Part shown: positions 26,650 to 35,251 of the stretch, piece after piece
How positions within the stretch are numbered: position 1 is the stretch's first letter
Layout: each line of letters starts with the position of its first letter
Assembly (NCBI GenBank): GCA_015060865.1
Contig: SUXS01000011.1
Location: 1 to 64,000, forward strand
DNA from: Bacteroidales bacterium
GTDB taxonomy: Bacteria; Bacteroidota; Bacteroidia; Bacteroidales; Bacteroidaceae
Length of the DNA stretch: 64,000 nt
Direction of reading: 5' to 3'
Translations under genes and position numbers: made by a program
Notes under the pieces: generated by a model
The model's input: only the letters and a program-made list of their open reading frames with translations
Databases searched by the model: none
What the model was told of the DNA's origin: nothing

Positions 26650-27222
26650 CTATACCGCTGCCAGACCCAAGTCAAATGCTCTTTGGTTGGCTTTGACGAC
26701 CTCCTCGCCTTTTCGTGCAAACACGCGGGCTATGCTCTCGCGCAATTGTTCGGGGCTAAGGATTTCGATGAACTTGGCTGCCATGCCCAGTAGAATTACG
26801 TTGGCACTCTTGGGAAGGCTATTCGTCTTGGCTATGTCGTCGATAGGGAGGCTCACGGTGTGGGGCAATGCAGCAAGCTCGGCGGCAATGTCCTGCTCCT
26901 CGGGGTAGTTGGGGATGTTCTTGAAGGGGTGCGAAGAGGTCACCACACTTCCGTTTTCGTGCAGATACTGTACGTAGCGCAAAGCCTCCATCGGCTCCAT
27001 AGAGATGATGAGGTCGGCTGTTCCCTGCTTGATGAGGTCGGAATGGATGGTTTCGGTCGATAGGCGTAGGTTGGACTGTACATCGCCGCCTCTTTGGCTC
27101 ATGCCGTGCACTTCGGCCTGCTTCAGGCTCAATCCTGCCACGGCTGCAGCATCGCCAATGATTGTGGCTATGGTGAGGATTCCTTGTCCGCCCACGCCGG
27201 CTAATATGATATCTTTCTTCAT
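26650..27222 (-). CDS. iorB: Indolepyruvate oxidoreductase subunit beta
   Basis: A 190-residue beta subunit of the oxygen-sensitive indolepyruvate:ferredoxin oxidoreductase. It opens with the family's GVGGQGILTIATIIG motif and contains VHGMSQRGGDVQSNLR. Together with IorA it converts arylpyruvates (indolepyruvate, phenylpyruvate) and CoA to arylacetyl-CoA and CO2, reducing ferredoxin. It starts 1 nt after the iorA stop, so the subunits are translationally linked. Confidence 0.95.
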   Translation of the reverse strand: MKKDIILAGVGGQGILTIATIIGDAAAVAGLSLKQAEVHGMSQRGGDVQSNLRLSTETIHSDLIKQGTADLIISMEPMEALRYVQYLHENGSVVTSSHPFKNIPNYPEEQDIAAELAALPHTVSLPIDDIAKTNSLPKSANVILLGMAAKFIEILSPEQLRESIARVFARKGEEVVKANQRAFDLGLAAV

Positions 27223-27223
27223 G

Positions 27224-28810
27224 TTACTTCTTGTTTCTGAGTTTGCGTTTGAGGGTCTGCATACATTCGCGACGTGGAATGATGACTGAAACTCCCTTAT
27301 ACTCTATCTCTTGGCGTAGAATATTGGTAATCTCTTCCATGTTCTTGGGTAGCGGTACCACTACATGCAGATGTTCGGGCTCTACGCCCAAGCCAAGGCA
27401 TATAGCTTCGAACTTGTTGGTTCCTGCAGAGTCCTGTCCGCCCGTCATGGCGGTGGTCAGATTGTCGGAGATGATGACTGTGATGGGACTATGGTCGTTG
27501 ATGGCATCCAATAGACCTGTCATGCCTGAATGGGTGAAGGTGGAGTCACCAATTACCGCTATGGAGGGATGGGCACCTGCGTCGGCCGCACCCTTGGCCA
27601 TCGTGATGGAGGCACCCATATCTACGCAACTGTCGATGCTACGGAACGGGGGAAGGGCACCGAGAGTGTAGCAACCTATATCACCGAAGATGCGTGCGTC
27701 TTCGTACTCAGCAGCCACCTTGTTCAGTGCATCATATACATCGCGGTGTCCGCAACCTTGGCATAGGGCAGGGGGCCGTGCCACGATATGCTGGGCTGCA
27801 GCGAATGTCGTAGCCTGTTTTATGCCCAATGCTTCGCCCACGCTATCGGGAGTCAGTTCGCCCATTCTTGGGAGGTCGCCGGTGAGTCGGCCCTTGATGG
27901 GGTAGTTGCTTCCCAGCAGACCCTTCACTTGCTCCTCTACCAAGGGCTGTCCATCCTCGGCAATCAACAGCGACTCGCATTGGCTGGCGAGTTCCTTGAT
28001 TAATGTTTCAGGTATGGGGTATTGTGATATTTTCAATACGGGGAAAGCGTTTTCTCCCGGTTGGTTCTCCATAATATAATTATAGGCGATGCCGCAGGCG
28101 ATGATACCGAGTTTGGATTTCTGCTCTCTGAGTAGAGATTTGTTGTAGGGCGACTTCTCCGAGGAGGCCAACAGCAGGGGTTGCTTCTCTACAAGTGAGG
28201 CATATTGGCGTCGGGCATTGCCGGGAAGCAGTACCCAGTGGGTACGCTCATTGTCGAGGTGGAGCGGATTTTGAGGCTGAGCCTGACCTACCGCAACACC
28301 GGCACGAGAGTGGGCCAGACGGGTGACAACACGTAGTAATACTGGAAGCTTCAGCTCTTCAGACAGGCTGAAAGCATAGGGCATGATGTCATAGGCCTCT
28401 TGCTGGGTCGATGGCTCCAGAATGGGAATCATGGCAAACTTGCCATAGAAACGTGAGTCCTGCTCGTTCTGTGATGAGTGCATGGAGGGGTCGTCGGCAG
28501 CCAATACCACTACACCGCCGTTGACACCTGTGATGGCTGAGTTGACAAAGGCGTCGGCAGCAACATTCATGCCTACGTGTTTCATACACACTAACGCTCG
28601 TTTTCCGGCATAAGACATGCCCAAGGCTGCTTCCATGGCCGTCTTCTCATTCGTGCACCAACGGCTTCGCACCTCAGGGGCATGAACCTGTATATACTCA
28701 GTGATTTCTGTCGAGGGAGTTCCTGGGTAGGCATACACTCCGCTGATGCCTGCATGCACTGCCCCGAGGGCTACCGCCTCGTCACCTAAAAGCAATTTTC
28801 TTTCTATCAT
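27224..28810 (-). CDS. iorA: Indolepyruvate oxidoreductase subunit alpha
   Basis: A 528-residue alpha subunit that binds thiamine diphosphate. Visible are the N-terminal pyrimidine-binding part (GVYAYPGTPSTEITEYIQ), ALCQGCGHRDVYDAL and the TPP motif GDSTFTHSGMTGLLDAIN. The protein ends at IPRRECMQTLKRK without the CxxCxxC clusters of the ferredoxin-like tail found in archaeal IorA, so it needs an external electron carrier or another iron-sulfur subunit. The start at 28810 (MIERKLLLGDEAV) is the family start; an open frame continues to 28849. Confidence 0.94.
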   Translation of the reverse strand: MIERKLLLGDEAVALGAVHAGISGVYAYPGTPSTEITEYIQVHAPEVRSRWCTNEKTAMEAALGMSYAGKRALVCMKHVGMNVAADAFVNSAITGVNGGVVVLAADDPSMHSSQNEQDSRFYGKFAMIPILEPSTQQEAYDIMPYAFSLSEELKLPVLLRVVTRLAHSRAGVAVGQAQPQNPLHLDNERTHWVLLPGNARRQYASLVEKQPLLLASSEKSPYNKSLLREQKSKLGIIACGIAYNYIMENQPGENAFPVLKISQYPIPETLIKELASQCESLLIAEDGQPLVEEQVKGLLGSNYPIKGRLTGDLPRMGELTPDSVGEALGIKQATTFAAAQHIVARPPALCQGCGHRDVYDALNKVAAEYEDARIFGDIGCYTLGALPPFRSIDSCVDMGASITMAKGAADAGAHPSIAVIGDSTFTHSGMTGLLDAINDHSPITVIISDNLTTAMTGGQDSAGTNKFEAICLGLGVEPEHLHVVVPLPKNMEEITNILRQEIEYKGVSVIIPRRECMQTLKRKLRNKK

Positions 28811-28859
28811 ATAGGGTAAAGGTTTGTCGTTCTTTTCTGTATATCGCAACTTTGTTACG

Positions 28860-28867
28860 CAAAGATA
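28860..28867 (-). promoter_or_regulatory. Promoter -7 box for iorA operon
   Basis: The minus strand reads TATCTTTG, 50 nt before the iorA start. No good -33 box is visible. Confidence 0.5.
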
Positions 28868-29040
28868 CTCCTTTTTTTTATTCCTGCTTACACTTTGCTT
28901 GTAATATTGCTTTGTGTGTGTGATTTTGTCATTAAAGGTCGTAAAAAGAAGCCTTTATCCGCAGCATTGGGTGCTGAAACTCGATTGGCATTTCTCATGG
29001 GCTACTTATGCTGTTCTTAGTGAAAAAAAACGAAAAACTT

Positions 29041-29071
29041 TTTGTAGTTCAGGGAAATTGTAGTACCTTTG
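29041..29071 (+). promoter_or_regulatory. Promoter for ribosomal protein L31
   Basis: TTTG (29041-29044), a 19-nt spacer and TACCTTTG (29064-29071). The transcript would have a leader of about 70 nt. Confidence 0.8.
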
Positions 29072-29146
29072 CCGTCCGAAACCATTACACATTATTGTTA
29101 CCAGCAATAAACTTGAGTAATAACTAATAAAAAACGAAATAAAACA

Positions 29147-29401
29147 ATGAAAAAAGGTATTCATCCTGAGAACTATCGTCCCGTAGTATTCAAAGATATG
29201 TCAAACGGTGACTGCTTCCTTTCGCGCTCTACATGTGCAACAAAGGAGACTATTGAATTTGAGGGCGAGACTTATCCTTTGGTTAAGCTTGAAATCTCTA
29301 ACACTTCTCATCCCTTCTATACGGGTAAGTCTAAGTTGGTTGACACCGCTGGTCGCGTTGATAAGTTCATGAGCCGCTACGCAAGAGCTCAGAAGAAGTA
29401 A
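29147..29401 (+). CDS. rpmE2: 50S ribosomal protein L31 type B
   Basis: An 84-residue L31 of the zinc-free type B class: it begins [16 protein letters not shown] and ends with the usual [12 protein letters not shown], and the CxxC zinc ligands of type A are missing. It binds the large subunit at the central protuberance. It is a single gene with its own promoter and a strong terminator. Confidence 0.96.
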   Translation: MKKGIHPENYRPVVFKDMSNGDCFLSRSTCATKETIEFEGETYPLVKLEISNTSHPFYTGKSKLVDTAGRVDKFMSRYARAQKK

Positions 29402-29421
29402 GGATGATTCTATTCTTATAG

Positions 29422-29462
29422 AGAGGTGTATTGGGGTAAGCTCCTCAGTACACCTCTTTTTG
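29422..29462 (+). terminator. Terminator after L31
   Basis: AGAGGTGTA (29422-29430) pairs with TACACCTCT (29449-29457), followed by a T-run. Confidence 0.9.
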
Positions 29463-29471
29463 TATCATTTT

Positions 29472-30416
29472 ATGAAATACCCATTCTCAGTGTTGCCTTT
29501 TCGTCCACATACCGTATTGTGGGTGCTATTATTGCTTGCCTGTGTTGGTTGCGAGGTAGAACAGCCGACTGATACCCTCGATTGGGAGACTGCTGATAAC
29601 TCCAATAGGAATAAGGGCGGATATGCTTCTCGGTTGGAAATGCCTCGCCTCAATGCCTATAACCTGTTTAATAGCTATGTGACTACTTTTCGTGGAGAAG
29701 AGGTGGTGACTTTCAGTATAGAATATGACAAGGAAAAGCGGCATTCCAAGTGGGTGGCTTTTACGTTTGACAATAGAACATCACAAACCAACTGGAATCG
29801 TAACAGATGGGAGTCTACACCACCGTGGTGGGGTGATCCGTTTCAGCCAGATCCATTGTTGCCGTCAGAAGTGCGTATAGGCGACGAAGAGCACAAGAGA
29901 GACCGCTATGATAGGGGGCATCTGTGTGCTTCGGCCGACAGACTGTACTCGAAAGACTCCAATGAGCAGACTTTCTACTACTCGAATATAAGTCCGCAAT
30001 TGGGAGATTTCAATACGGGTATCTGGCTCGATCTCGAGAACAAGGTGCAGAATTGGGGGAGCGATTCCAATATGCGCGATACGCTCTACGTAGTCAAGGG
30101 AGGTACTATCCGTGACGGCGAGTTCTACGACTCACGCGGACAGCATGGGACCATCGTTAAGGATATCAAGCATATGAACGGCATTGTGGTGCCTGCCCAC
30201 TACTTTATGGCGCTTGTGTGCCGTAAGAGCGATAGCTTTTATGGTATTGCCTTCTATTTTGACCATACCTCCTATCATTCAGGAAAATTAGCTGAGTATG
30301 CTATCTCCATTGATGGGCTGGAAGAAAGGACGGGGATAGACTTCTTCTGTAATTTCCCGGATAAGGTGGAGGAGGCCATCGAGTCGAGTTATAATACTTC
30401 GTTGTGGAGGCTGTAA
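29472..30416 (+). CDS. DNA/RNA non-specific endonuclease (lipoprotein)
   Basis: A 314-residue nuclease of the beta-beta-alpha-Me NUC1/NucA family. The signature RYDRGHLCASADR contains the DRGH motif (Asp147-His150), and YYSNISPQ carries the metal-binding Asn. A signal peptide with lipobox ACVGC places it at the envelope or outside, where it could degrade extracellular DNA for nutrition. A TTG at 29460 also opens the frame; 29472 gives the usual signal peptide. Confidence 0.92.
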   Translation: MKYPFSVLPFRPHTVLWVLLLLACVGCEVEQPTDTLDWETADNSNRNKGGYASRLEMPRLNAYNLFNSYVTTFRGEEVVTFSIEYDKEKRHSKWVAFTFDNRTSQTNWNRNRWESTPPWWGDPFQPDPLLPSEVRIGDEEHKRDRYDRGHLCASADRLYSKDSNEQTFYYSNISPQLGDFNTGIWLDLENKVQNWGSDSNMRDTLYVVKGGTIRDGEFYDSRGQHGTIVKDIKHMNGIVVPAHYFMALVCRKSDSFYGIAFYFDHTSYHSGKLAEYAISIDGLEERTGIDFFCNFPDKVEEAIESSYNTSLWRL

Positions 30417-30460
30417 TTCTCATGGATGCCTCTCCGTGTCGTGTGTAGTGTTTATAAAAA

Positions 30461-30499
30461 AAGAAGGGTCAGCAAATGTTTGACCCTTCTTCTTTTTTT
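30461..30499. terminator. Bidirectional terminator between nuclease and gdhA
   Basis: AAGAAGGGTCA (30461-30471) pairs with TGACCCTTCTT (30481-30491), with an A-run before and a T-run after, so it can work on both strands. Confidence 0.92.
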
Positions 30500-30518
30500 G
30501 TCTGTACGGTATGCCCGT

Positions 30519-31856
30519 TTAGTAGATGCCCTGTGCCAGCATGGCATTGGCTACCTTCATGAAGCCTGAGATGTTGGCTCCCTTGACGTAGTTGATGTAT
30601 CCGTCAGGTTGCTTGCCATACTTCACGCACTGCTCGTGGATGGAGTACATGATGTACTGCAACTTCTTGTCCACCTCAGCGGCGCTCCATGAGATGTGGC
30701 ATGCGTTCTGGCTCATCTCAAGTCCGCTGGTAGCCACACCACCTGCATTCACGGCCTTGCCGGGGGCATACAGCATCTTGTGCTCCAGGAAGAGCTCGAT
30801 AGCCTCAGGGGTACATCCCATGTTGGAGATTTCACCCACGCAGATGACGCCATTGTCGATGATGTGCTGGGCATCCTCACCGTTGAGCTCGTTTTGTGTA
30901 GCACAGCAGAGGCAGATGTCCACCTTCTGCTCCCAAGGACGGCGACCGGGATAGAAGGTTGCCGAGGGATATTTCTCTGCATAGGGCTCCACGATATCGT
31001 CGCCCGAGTCGCGCAGTTCGAGCATGTAGTCTATTTTCTCGCCGCTGATGCCGTCGGGGTCGTACACATAACCGTCGGGGCCGCTGATAGTTACCACCTT
31101 GGCACCCAGTTCGGTAGCCTTGAGGGCAGCGCCCCATGCCACGTTACCGAAGCCGCTGATGGCAACGGTCTTGCCGCTGATGTCGAGGCCGCGGGTAGCG
31201 AGCATCTGGTTCACGAAGTAGAGACCGCCATAGCCGGTAGCCTCGGGACGGATGAGCGAACCACCGAAGTCGAGGCCCTTACCCGTCATCACACCCGTAC
31301 ACTCACGCGTGAGCTTCTTGTACATACCCATGAGGTAGCCCACCTCACGACCGCCTACGCCAATGTCACCTGCAGGCACATCGGTATCGGGACCGAGGTT
31401 GTGCCACAGTTCCGTCATGTAAGCTTGGCAGAAGCGCATGATCTCGTTTTGGCTCTTGCCACGGGGCGAGAAGTCCGATCCTCCCTTACCGCCACCCATG
31501 GGGAGTGAGGTGAGGGCGTTCTTGAAGGTCTGCTCGAAGCCGAGGAACTTCAGGATGCTCAGGTTCACTGATGCGTGGAAACGGAGACCGCCCTTGTAGG
31601 GGCCTATAGCGTTGTTGTATTGCACACGATAGCCGAGATTGGTTTGCACCTCGCCCTTGTCGTCAACCCAAGTGACGCGGAAGGTAAGGATGCGGTCGGG
31701 TTCTACCATGCGCTCAATAATCTTTGCTTTTTCAAACTCGGGGTGCTGGTAGTAAACCTCTTCTACGGAGTGTAGCACCTCGGTAACTGCTTGAATGTAT
31801 TCAGGCTCATTGGGATGCTTGCGCTCGAGGTCCTGAATGATTTCGTTAATCTTCAT
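30519..31856 (-). CDS. gdhA: NADP-specific glutamate dehydrogenase
   Basis: A 445-residue hexameric glutamate dehydrogenase that makes glutamate from 2-oxoglutarate and ammonia. The catalytic region LTSLPMGGGKGGSDF and the substrate-binding GPDTDVPAGDIGVG are present, and the nucleotide-binding motif SGFGNVAWGA opens the Rossmann domain. Length and sequence fit the NADP-linked assimilation enzyme of Bacteroidetes. It is a single gene with a -7 box TAAGTTTG at 31906-31913. Confidence 0.96.
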   Translation of the reverse strand: MKINEIIQDLERKHPNEPEYIQAVTEVLHSVEEVYYQHPEFEKAKIIERMVEPDRILTFRVTWVDDKGEVQTNLGYRVQYNNAIGPYKGGLRFHASVNLSILKFLGFEQTFKNALTSLPMGGGKGGSDFSPRGKSQNEIMRFCQAYMTELWHNLGPDTDVPAGDIGVGGREVGYLMGMYKKLTRECTGVMTGKGLDFGGSLIRPEATGYGGLYFVNQMLATRGLDISGKTVAISGFGNVAWGAALKATELGAKVVTISGPDGYVYDPDGISGEKIDYMLELRDSGDDIVEPYAEKYPSATFYPGRRPWEQKVDICLCCATQNELNGEDAQHIIDNGVICVGEISNMGCTPEAIELFLEHKMLYAPGKAVNAGGVATSGLEMSQNACHISWSAAEVDKKLQYIMYSIHEQCVKYGKQPDGYINYVKGANISGFMKVANAMLAQGIY

Positions 31857-31905
31857 AACGCTGCGTTTTTTTAGTTCAACAATAATTAAAACACAATTAC
31901 GGATG

Positions 31906-31913
31906 CAAACTTA
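31906..31913 (-). promoter_or_regulatory. Promoter -7 box for gdhA
   Basis: The minus strand reads TAAGTTTG, about 50 nt before the start codon; no convincing -33 box is seen. Confidence 0.5.
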
Positions 31914-31985
31914 ACAAAAAAATCCTAATTTGTATGAGATTGTCCTTCTTTTTTTATTTGGTGTGTAAGATATGGCGGTTATCTC

Positions 31986-32021
31986 AAAAAAAAGATAGGG
32001 CGACTGGTTTGTCGTCCTATC
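31986..32021 (-). terminator. Terminator after secG
   Basis: On the minus strand a hairpin (arms 31994-32004 and 32011-32021, GATAGGGCGAC / GTCGTCCTATC) is followed by eight T. Confidence 0.88.
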
Positions 32022-32047
32022 CTAGTATGTTCTTTCTTAAAAGAATC

Positions 32048-32389
32048 TTATTCTGCAGTAGTAGGCTCTGTGGCTACTTCGTCATATACGGGCAATGTCT
32101 CGGGGTTGGTAGCATTGTCGTCGATGGCGTTTTGTAGCATTATGCTATCGTCGCTCTGTACTTCGTGGCGAGGAAGCTGCCAAGCTGAAAATATACATAG
32201 CACTGCGATGGTGATAGCCAATCCCCATGTAGCCTTTTCCAGGAAGTCTGTGGTCTTGCGTACACCCATGATTTGGTTTGATGAAGCAAATGATGAAGCC
32301 AAGCCGCCACCTTTGGAATTTTGAATCAAAACAATCAAGCACATCAGTACTGCAACAATGCAGATGATAAAAATTAAAACAATATACAT
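32048..32389 (-). CDS. secG: Preprotein translocase subunit SecG
   Basis: A 113-residue SecG, the small membrane partner of SecYE in protein export. Two transmembrane helices flank the conserved cytoplasmic loop IQNSKGGGLASSF. The C-terminal tail is acidic and Thr-rich, as in other Bacteroidetes. It follows the TPR gene by 2 nt and is the last gene of the operon with the sigma-54 regulator and lptE. Confidence 0.95.
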   Translation of the reverse strand: MYIVLIFIICIVAVLMCLIVLIQNSKGGGLASSFASSNQIMGVRKTTDFLEKATWGLAITIAVLCIFSAWQLPRHEVQSDDSIMLQNAIDDNATNPETLPVYDEVATEPTTAE

Positions 32390-32391
32390 AT

Positions 32392-33192
32392 CTATTTTGA
32401 GTTATTATTTATAATCAATTTTTCCAAAAATCTGATTTGGTCTGCAAAGTAAGCATTTTTTTCTGGATATTTCAAATATAAACTCCTAATAATTTCAAGT
32501 GCACGCGAATATTTTCTCTGTTTGATGTAAATCTTGGCCAATGTTTCGGTGAAATAGTGTTCCTCAAGGTTCTCTTCACCCTCTTCGCCTAATGGGTTGG
32601 TATTCTCTTCGCCTGCATCGGCTTGTGGTGTCTCTTCTTGGGGTAGGGGAGAGATGTGTTCTTTGGGGCGTTCCAGGAAGTCGTTGATGAGGTCAATCGT
32701 ATTCTTTTGCTCTTTGTCTGTCTCGTTGCTATTGTCAGGCGCCTGGCTTTTATCGTCATTCTCCTCCGTGGTAGCCAAGAATGTTTCGGCATAGTTGCCT
32801 ATAGGTGCGCTGTATAGGGGTATGGTGGAGGCTGCGGTGCCTTGGGTGTCATCGCTCGTCGTGTCGCTGAAGGTGTGGTTTTCCAGGAACGAGTCTATCA
32901 GGCAGAGCGTGCGGTCTACGTCGGGCTCCTGCTCCTGAGTGGCAACCGCCATGTCGTCAGTGAAGTATTTGTCTCCTTCTATGAGCCGGAAGAGAACGCG
33001 GCGGTCACGTACGTATAGGGCGGCCTTTCGCAGCTCGTTTCCGAAATCTGTGTCGTGAAGCAAATATAGGTTGCTGAGTAGCAATATGCGTGCCGTATGG
33101 AAATAGGGGTAGCGAGCCACTATGTTCCGTAGCTCGTAGAGGGTCTCGGTGTTGAGTCTCTCGGGATGGTTGATCAGTTCGGTGAGTTTCAT
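32392..33192 (-). CDS. TPR-like protein of the secG operon
   Basis: A 266-residue protein found next to secG in Bacteroidales. The N-terminal half is helical (KLTELINHPERLNTETL), the middle is acidic and low in complexity, and the C-terminus has a TPR-like helix pair (FTETLAKIYIKQRKYSRALEIIRSL). No signal peptide is present. The function is unknown. Its ATG at 33192 overlaps the lptE stop by 1 nt (TAATG), so translation is coupled. Confidence 0.85.
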   Translation of the reverse strand: MKLTELINHPERLNTETLYELRNIVARYPYFHTARILLLSNLYLLHDTDFGNELRKAALYVRDRRVLFRLIEGDKYFTDDMAVATQEQEPDVDRTLCLIDSFLENHTFSDTTSDDTQGTAASTIPLYSAPIGNYAETFLATTEENDDKSQAPDNSNETDKEQKNTIDLINDFLERPKEHISPLPQEETPQADAGEENTNPLGEEGEENLEEHYFTETLAKIYIKQRKYSRALEIIRSLYLKYPEKNAYFADQIRFLEKLIINNNSK

Positions 33193-33716
33193 TACCAATC
33201 TGCCACTGTGGCGTTGAATATCTGTTCTACAATTTCTTTAATGATTTGTGTCACCAATTCTTCTTGCACGTCATTGAGTTGTTGCGAAGAGTCAAAGTCG
33301 CGTGATGCGGTGAATTTCCGTTCAAAGTCTTCCTCGTGGTTGGTCGCGTTCTCAAACCGTACGTTGACGGTCATCTTCAGTTGCATCAAGGAGCTATATC
33401 CGTCTGAAGAGATGGACTTGTTGGTTTGGTCGTATGATAAGATTTCTCCAGATAGTGAGATGTCGCCTCCCCGGTTTACTTGCTGTAGTTTTGTCTGGGT
33501 GGCGTAGATGTCGGTCAGGGCATTGTTGAACATGCTTTCCATGGGTCCCCATTGATATACTGACCGGTTGGGGAAGTTGGCAATGGAGATGGTCTTTATG
33601 ACATCGTAGTTGATGGATGCGCCGTTAAACTTGTACGAAACGGTGCATGCCGCTATGAGGCAGGTGCTGGCTATAACGATGATTGTCTGGTGTATCTTTC
33701 GTCGGAGGTTTGTCAT
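33192..33716 (-). CDS. lptE: LptE-family lipoprotein
   Basis: A 174-residue lipoprotein (signal with lipobox LIAAC) matching the Bacteroidetes LptE family: FNGASINYDVIKTISIANF near the start, GDISLSGEILSYD in the middle and the VEQIFNATVADW end. LptE plugs the LptD barrel in lipopolysaccharide insertion. It lies between the sigma-54 regulator and the TPR gene. A MITE-like element (33738-33925) occupies the gap upstream, 21 nt before its start codon. Confidence 0.9.
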   Translation of the reverse strand: MTNLRRKIHQTIIVIASTCLIAACTVSYKFNGASINYDVIKTISIANFPNRSVYQWGPMESMFNNALTDIYATQTKLQQVNRGGDISLSGEILSYDQTNKSISSDGYSSLMQLKMTVNVRFENATNHEEDFERKFTASRDFDSSQQLNDVQEELVTQIIKEIVEQIFNATVADW

Positions 33717-33737
33717 TGTCAGTGTTTTGCTTTTACC

Positions 33738-33925
33738 ATAGAATCTGTTTTAAAATTATTTCGAGTTTAGCTGAGAGGTCTTTTTGTGTAGATTTGCGCT
33801 GTCAAGACGCAGCAAATAGTGGCCTATTTGCAAGAATTGAGAGTGCAAAGATGCCAAAAAGAACCTCAGATAAACCGAAAAGCAGATCCTAAACATATTA
33901 GCGATAATTTTAAAACAGATTCTAT
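33738..33925. mobile_element. MITE-like element with 22-bp terminal inverted repeats
   Basis: A 188-bp segment bounded by perfect 22-bp inverted repeats (33738-33759 and 33904-33925; ends TAGAATCTGTTTTAAAATTA). Pairing continues inward in a degenerate way (AGCTGAGAGGTCTTTTTG against CAAAAAGAACCTCAG). It contains no gene. The TAG stop codon of the upstream sigma-54 regulator is formed by its outer end. It is probably a non-autonomous derivative of an insertion sequence; no matching transposase lies in this window. Confidence 0.8.
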
Positions 33926-35157
33926 AGGTTGTATTCTTTAATTTTCCGGTACAGTGTGCGTTCTGATATCTTGAGTTCTTCGGCGGCTTTTTTTCGTTTG
34001 CCCCTGCATCGTACTAAGGCATCTTTGATTAGTTTCTTTTCAGCCTCTTCGAGGGTGAGGGTCTCTTCCACATATTCTTCCGTATCTTGGATCTCATGCT
34101 CGTAGGCAGGCTCCTTGTGTGAGGAGATGGATATGGTGGTCGGATGTTGGGGCGAGTGCTCTGTGAAGTCGGAGAAATCACCGTGTATCCTGTTCTGTGC
34201 ACCTGGTGAGGGGATGTTGTTCCCGTTCATCAGGGTGTTTACCTGGTTCCTCAGTTCGGTCATGTCTCTACGCATGTCGAAGAGTATTTGATATAGAATC
34301 TCACGTTCGCTCTCGAATGATTTCCCGCCATTGGTCTCCTTGCTCCTTAATGCTGGCAGCGAGGATCTTATCTCCGGAAGATATTGGCGCAGGATCTCTT
34401 CCGTAATTTCGCGTTGGTCAGACAGGAGTGATATCTGTTCCGTGACATTCTTCAGCTGGCGTATATTGCCTGGCCATGGGTAGGTGGTCAACAGCGTTTT
34501 GGCGCTTTCGGTCAGCTGGACCGGATGCATCCGATATCGTTCGGCCACATCGGAGGCGAACTTGCGGAATAGTAGTGCTGCGTCGCCGCCTCTTTCTCTC
34601 AGTGGGGGTATCTTGATGGGTATGGTGTTGAGGCGGTAGTAGAGGTCTTCTCTAAAGTTCCCATTGCCTATGGCTTCGGTGAGATTTACGTTGGTTGCAG
34701 CTACGATGCGTACGTTGGTCTTCTCTACTTTCGATGATCCCACTTTGATGTATTCTCCCGATTCCAGGACGCGCAGTAGCCTGGCCTGGGTGGATAGGGG
34801 TAGCTCGCCTATCTCGTCCAGGAAGATGGTACCTCCGTTGGCTTCGGCAAAGTAGCCGTTCCGCTCTCCTATGGCTCCGGTGAATGCTCCCTTCTCGTGG
34901 CCGAATAGTTCTGAGTCGATGGTGCCTTCCGGTATGGCCCCGCAGTTTACGGCAATGTACTTGTTGTGTTTCCGTGCGCTGTTCTGGTGGATTATCTGGG
35001 GGAAATGCTCCTTGCCCACACCGCTCTCTCCGGTAATGAGGACCGAAAGGTCGGTAGGAGCCACCTGCATGGCTATGTCGATTGCCCTGTTCAGTTCCTC
35101 GGCGTTACCGATGATTCCGAAGCGTAGCTTTATTTTCTGTATCTCCTTATTGTCCAT
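33922..35157 (-). CDS. Sigma-54-dependent Fis-family regulator
   Basis: A 411-residue bacterial enhancer-binding protein. The AAA+ domain has Walker A GESGVGKE (residues 43-50), the sigma-54 contact loop GAFTGA (90-95), Walker B GGTIFLDEIGEL and the R-finger region FREDLYYRLN. A C-terminal Fis-type helix-turn-helix (KKAAEELKISERTLYRKIKEY) binds DNA. There is no receiver or other sensing domain at the N-terminus. It leads the lptE-TPR-secG operon. The stop codon is TAG at the edge of the MITE-like element. Targets are unknown. Confidence 0.93.
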   Translation of the reverse strand: MDNKEIQKIKLRFGIIGNAEELNRAIDIAMQVAPTDLSVLITGESGVGKEHFPQIIHQNSARKHNKYIAVNCGAIPEGTIDSELFGHEKGAFTGAIGERNGYFAEANGGTIFLDEIGELPLSTQARLLRVLESGEYIKVGSSKVEKTNVRIVAATNVNLTEAIGNGNFREDLYYRLNTIPIKIPPLRERGGDAALLFRKFASDVAERYRMHPVQLTESAKTLLTTYPWPGNIRQLKNVTEQISLLSDQREITEEILRQYLPEIRSSLPALRSKETNGGKSFESEREILYQILFDMRRDMTELRNQVNTLMNGNNIPSPGAQNRIHGDFSDFTEHSPQHPTTISISSHKEPAYEHEIQDTEEYVEETLTLEEAEKKLIKDALVRCRGKRKKAAEELKISERTLYRKIKEYNL

Positions 35158-35186
35158 TGTACACTCTTATATCTTTTTCTTGCTGA

Positions 35187-35194
35187 CAAAATTA
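35187..35194 (-). promoter_or_regulatory. Promoter -7 box for the lptE/secG operon
   Basis: The minus strand reads TAATTTTG, about 30 nt before the regulator's start; TTTG lies 23 nt further upstream. Confidence 0.5.
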
Positions 35195-35251
35195 CAATAA
35201 AAGTTGCAATAAACAGACAAAATTGCAGAATTTTAACCTATCGTAGCTGAT

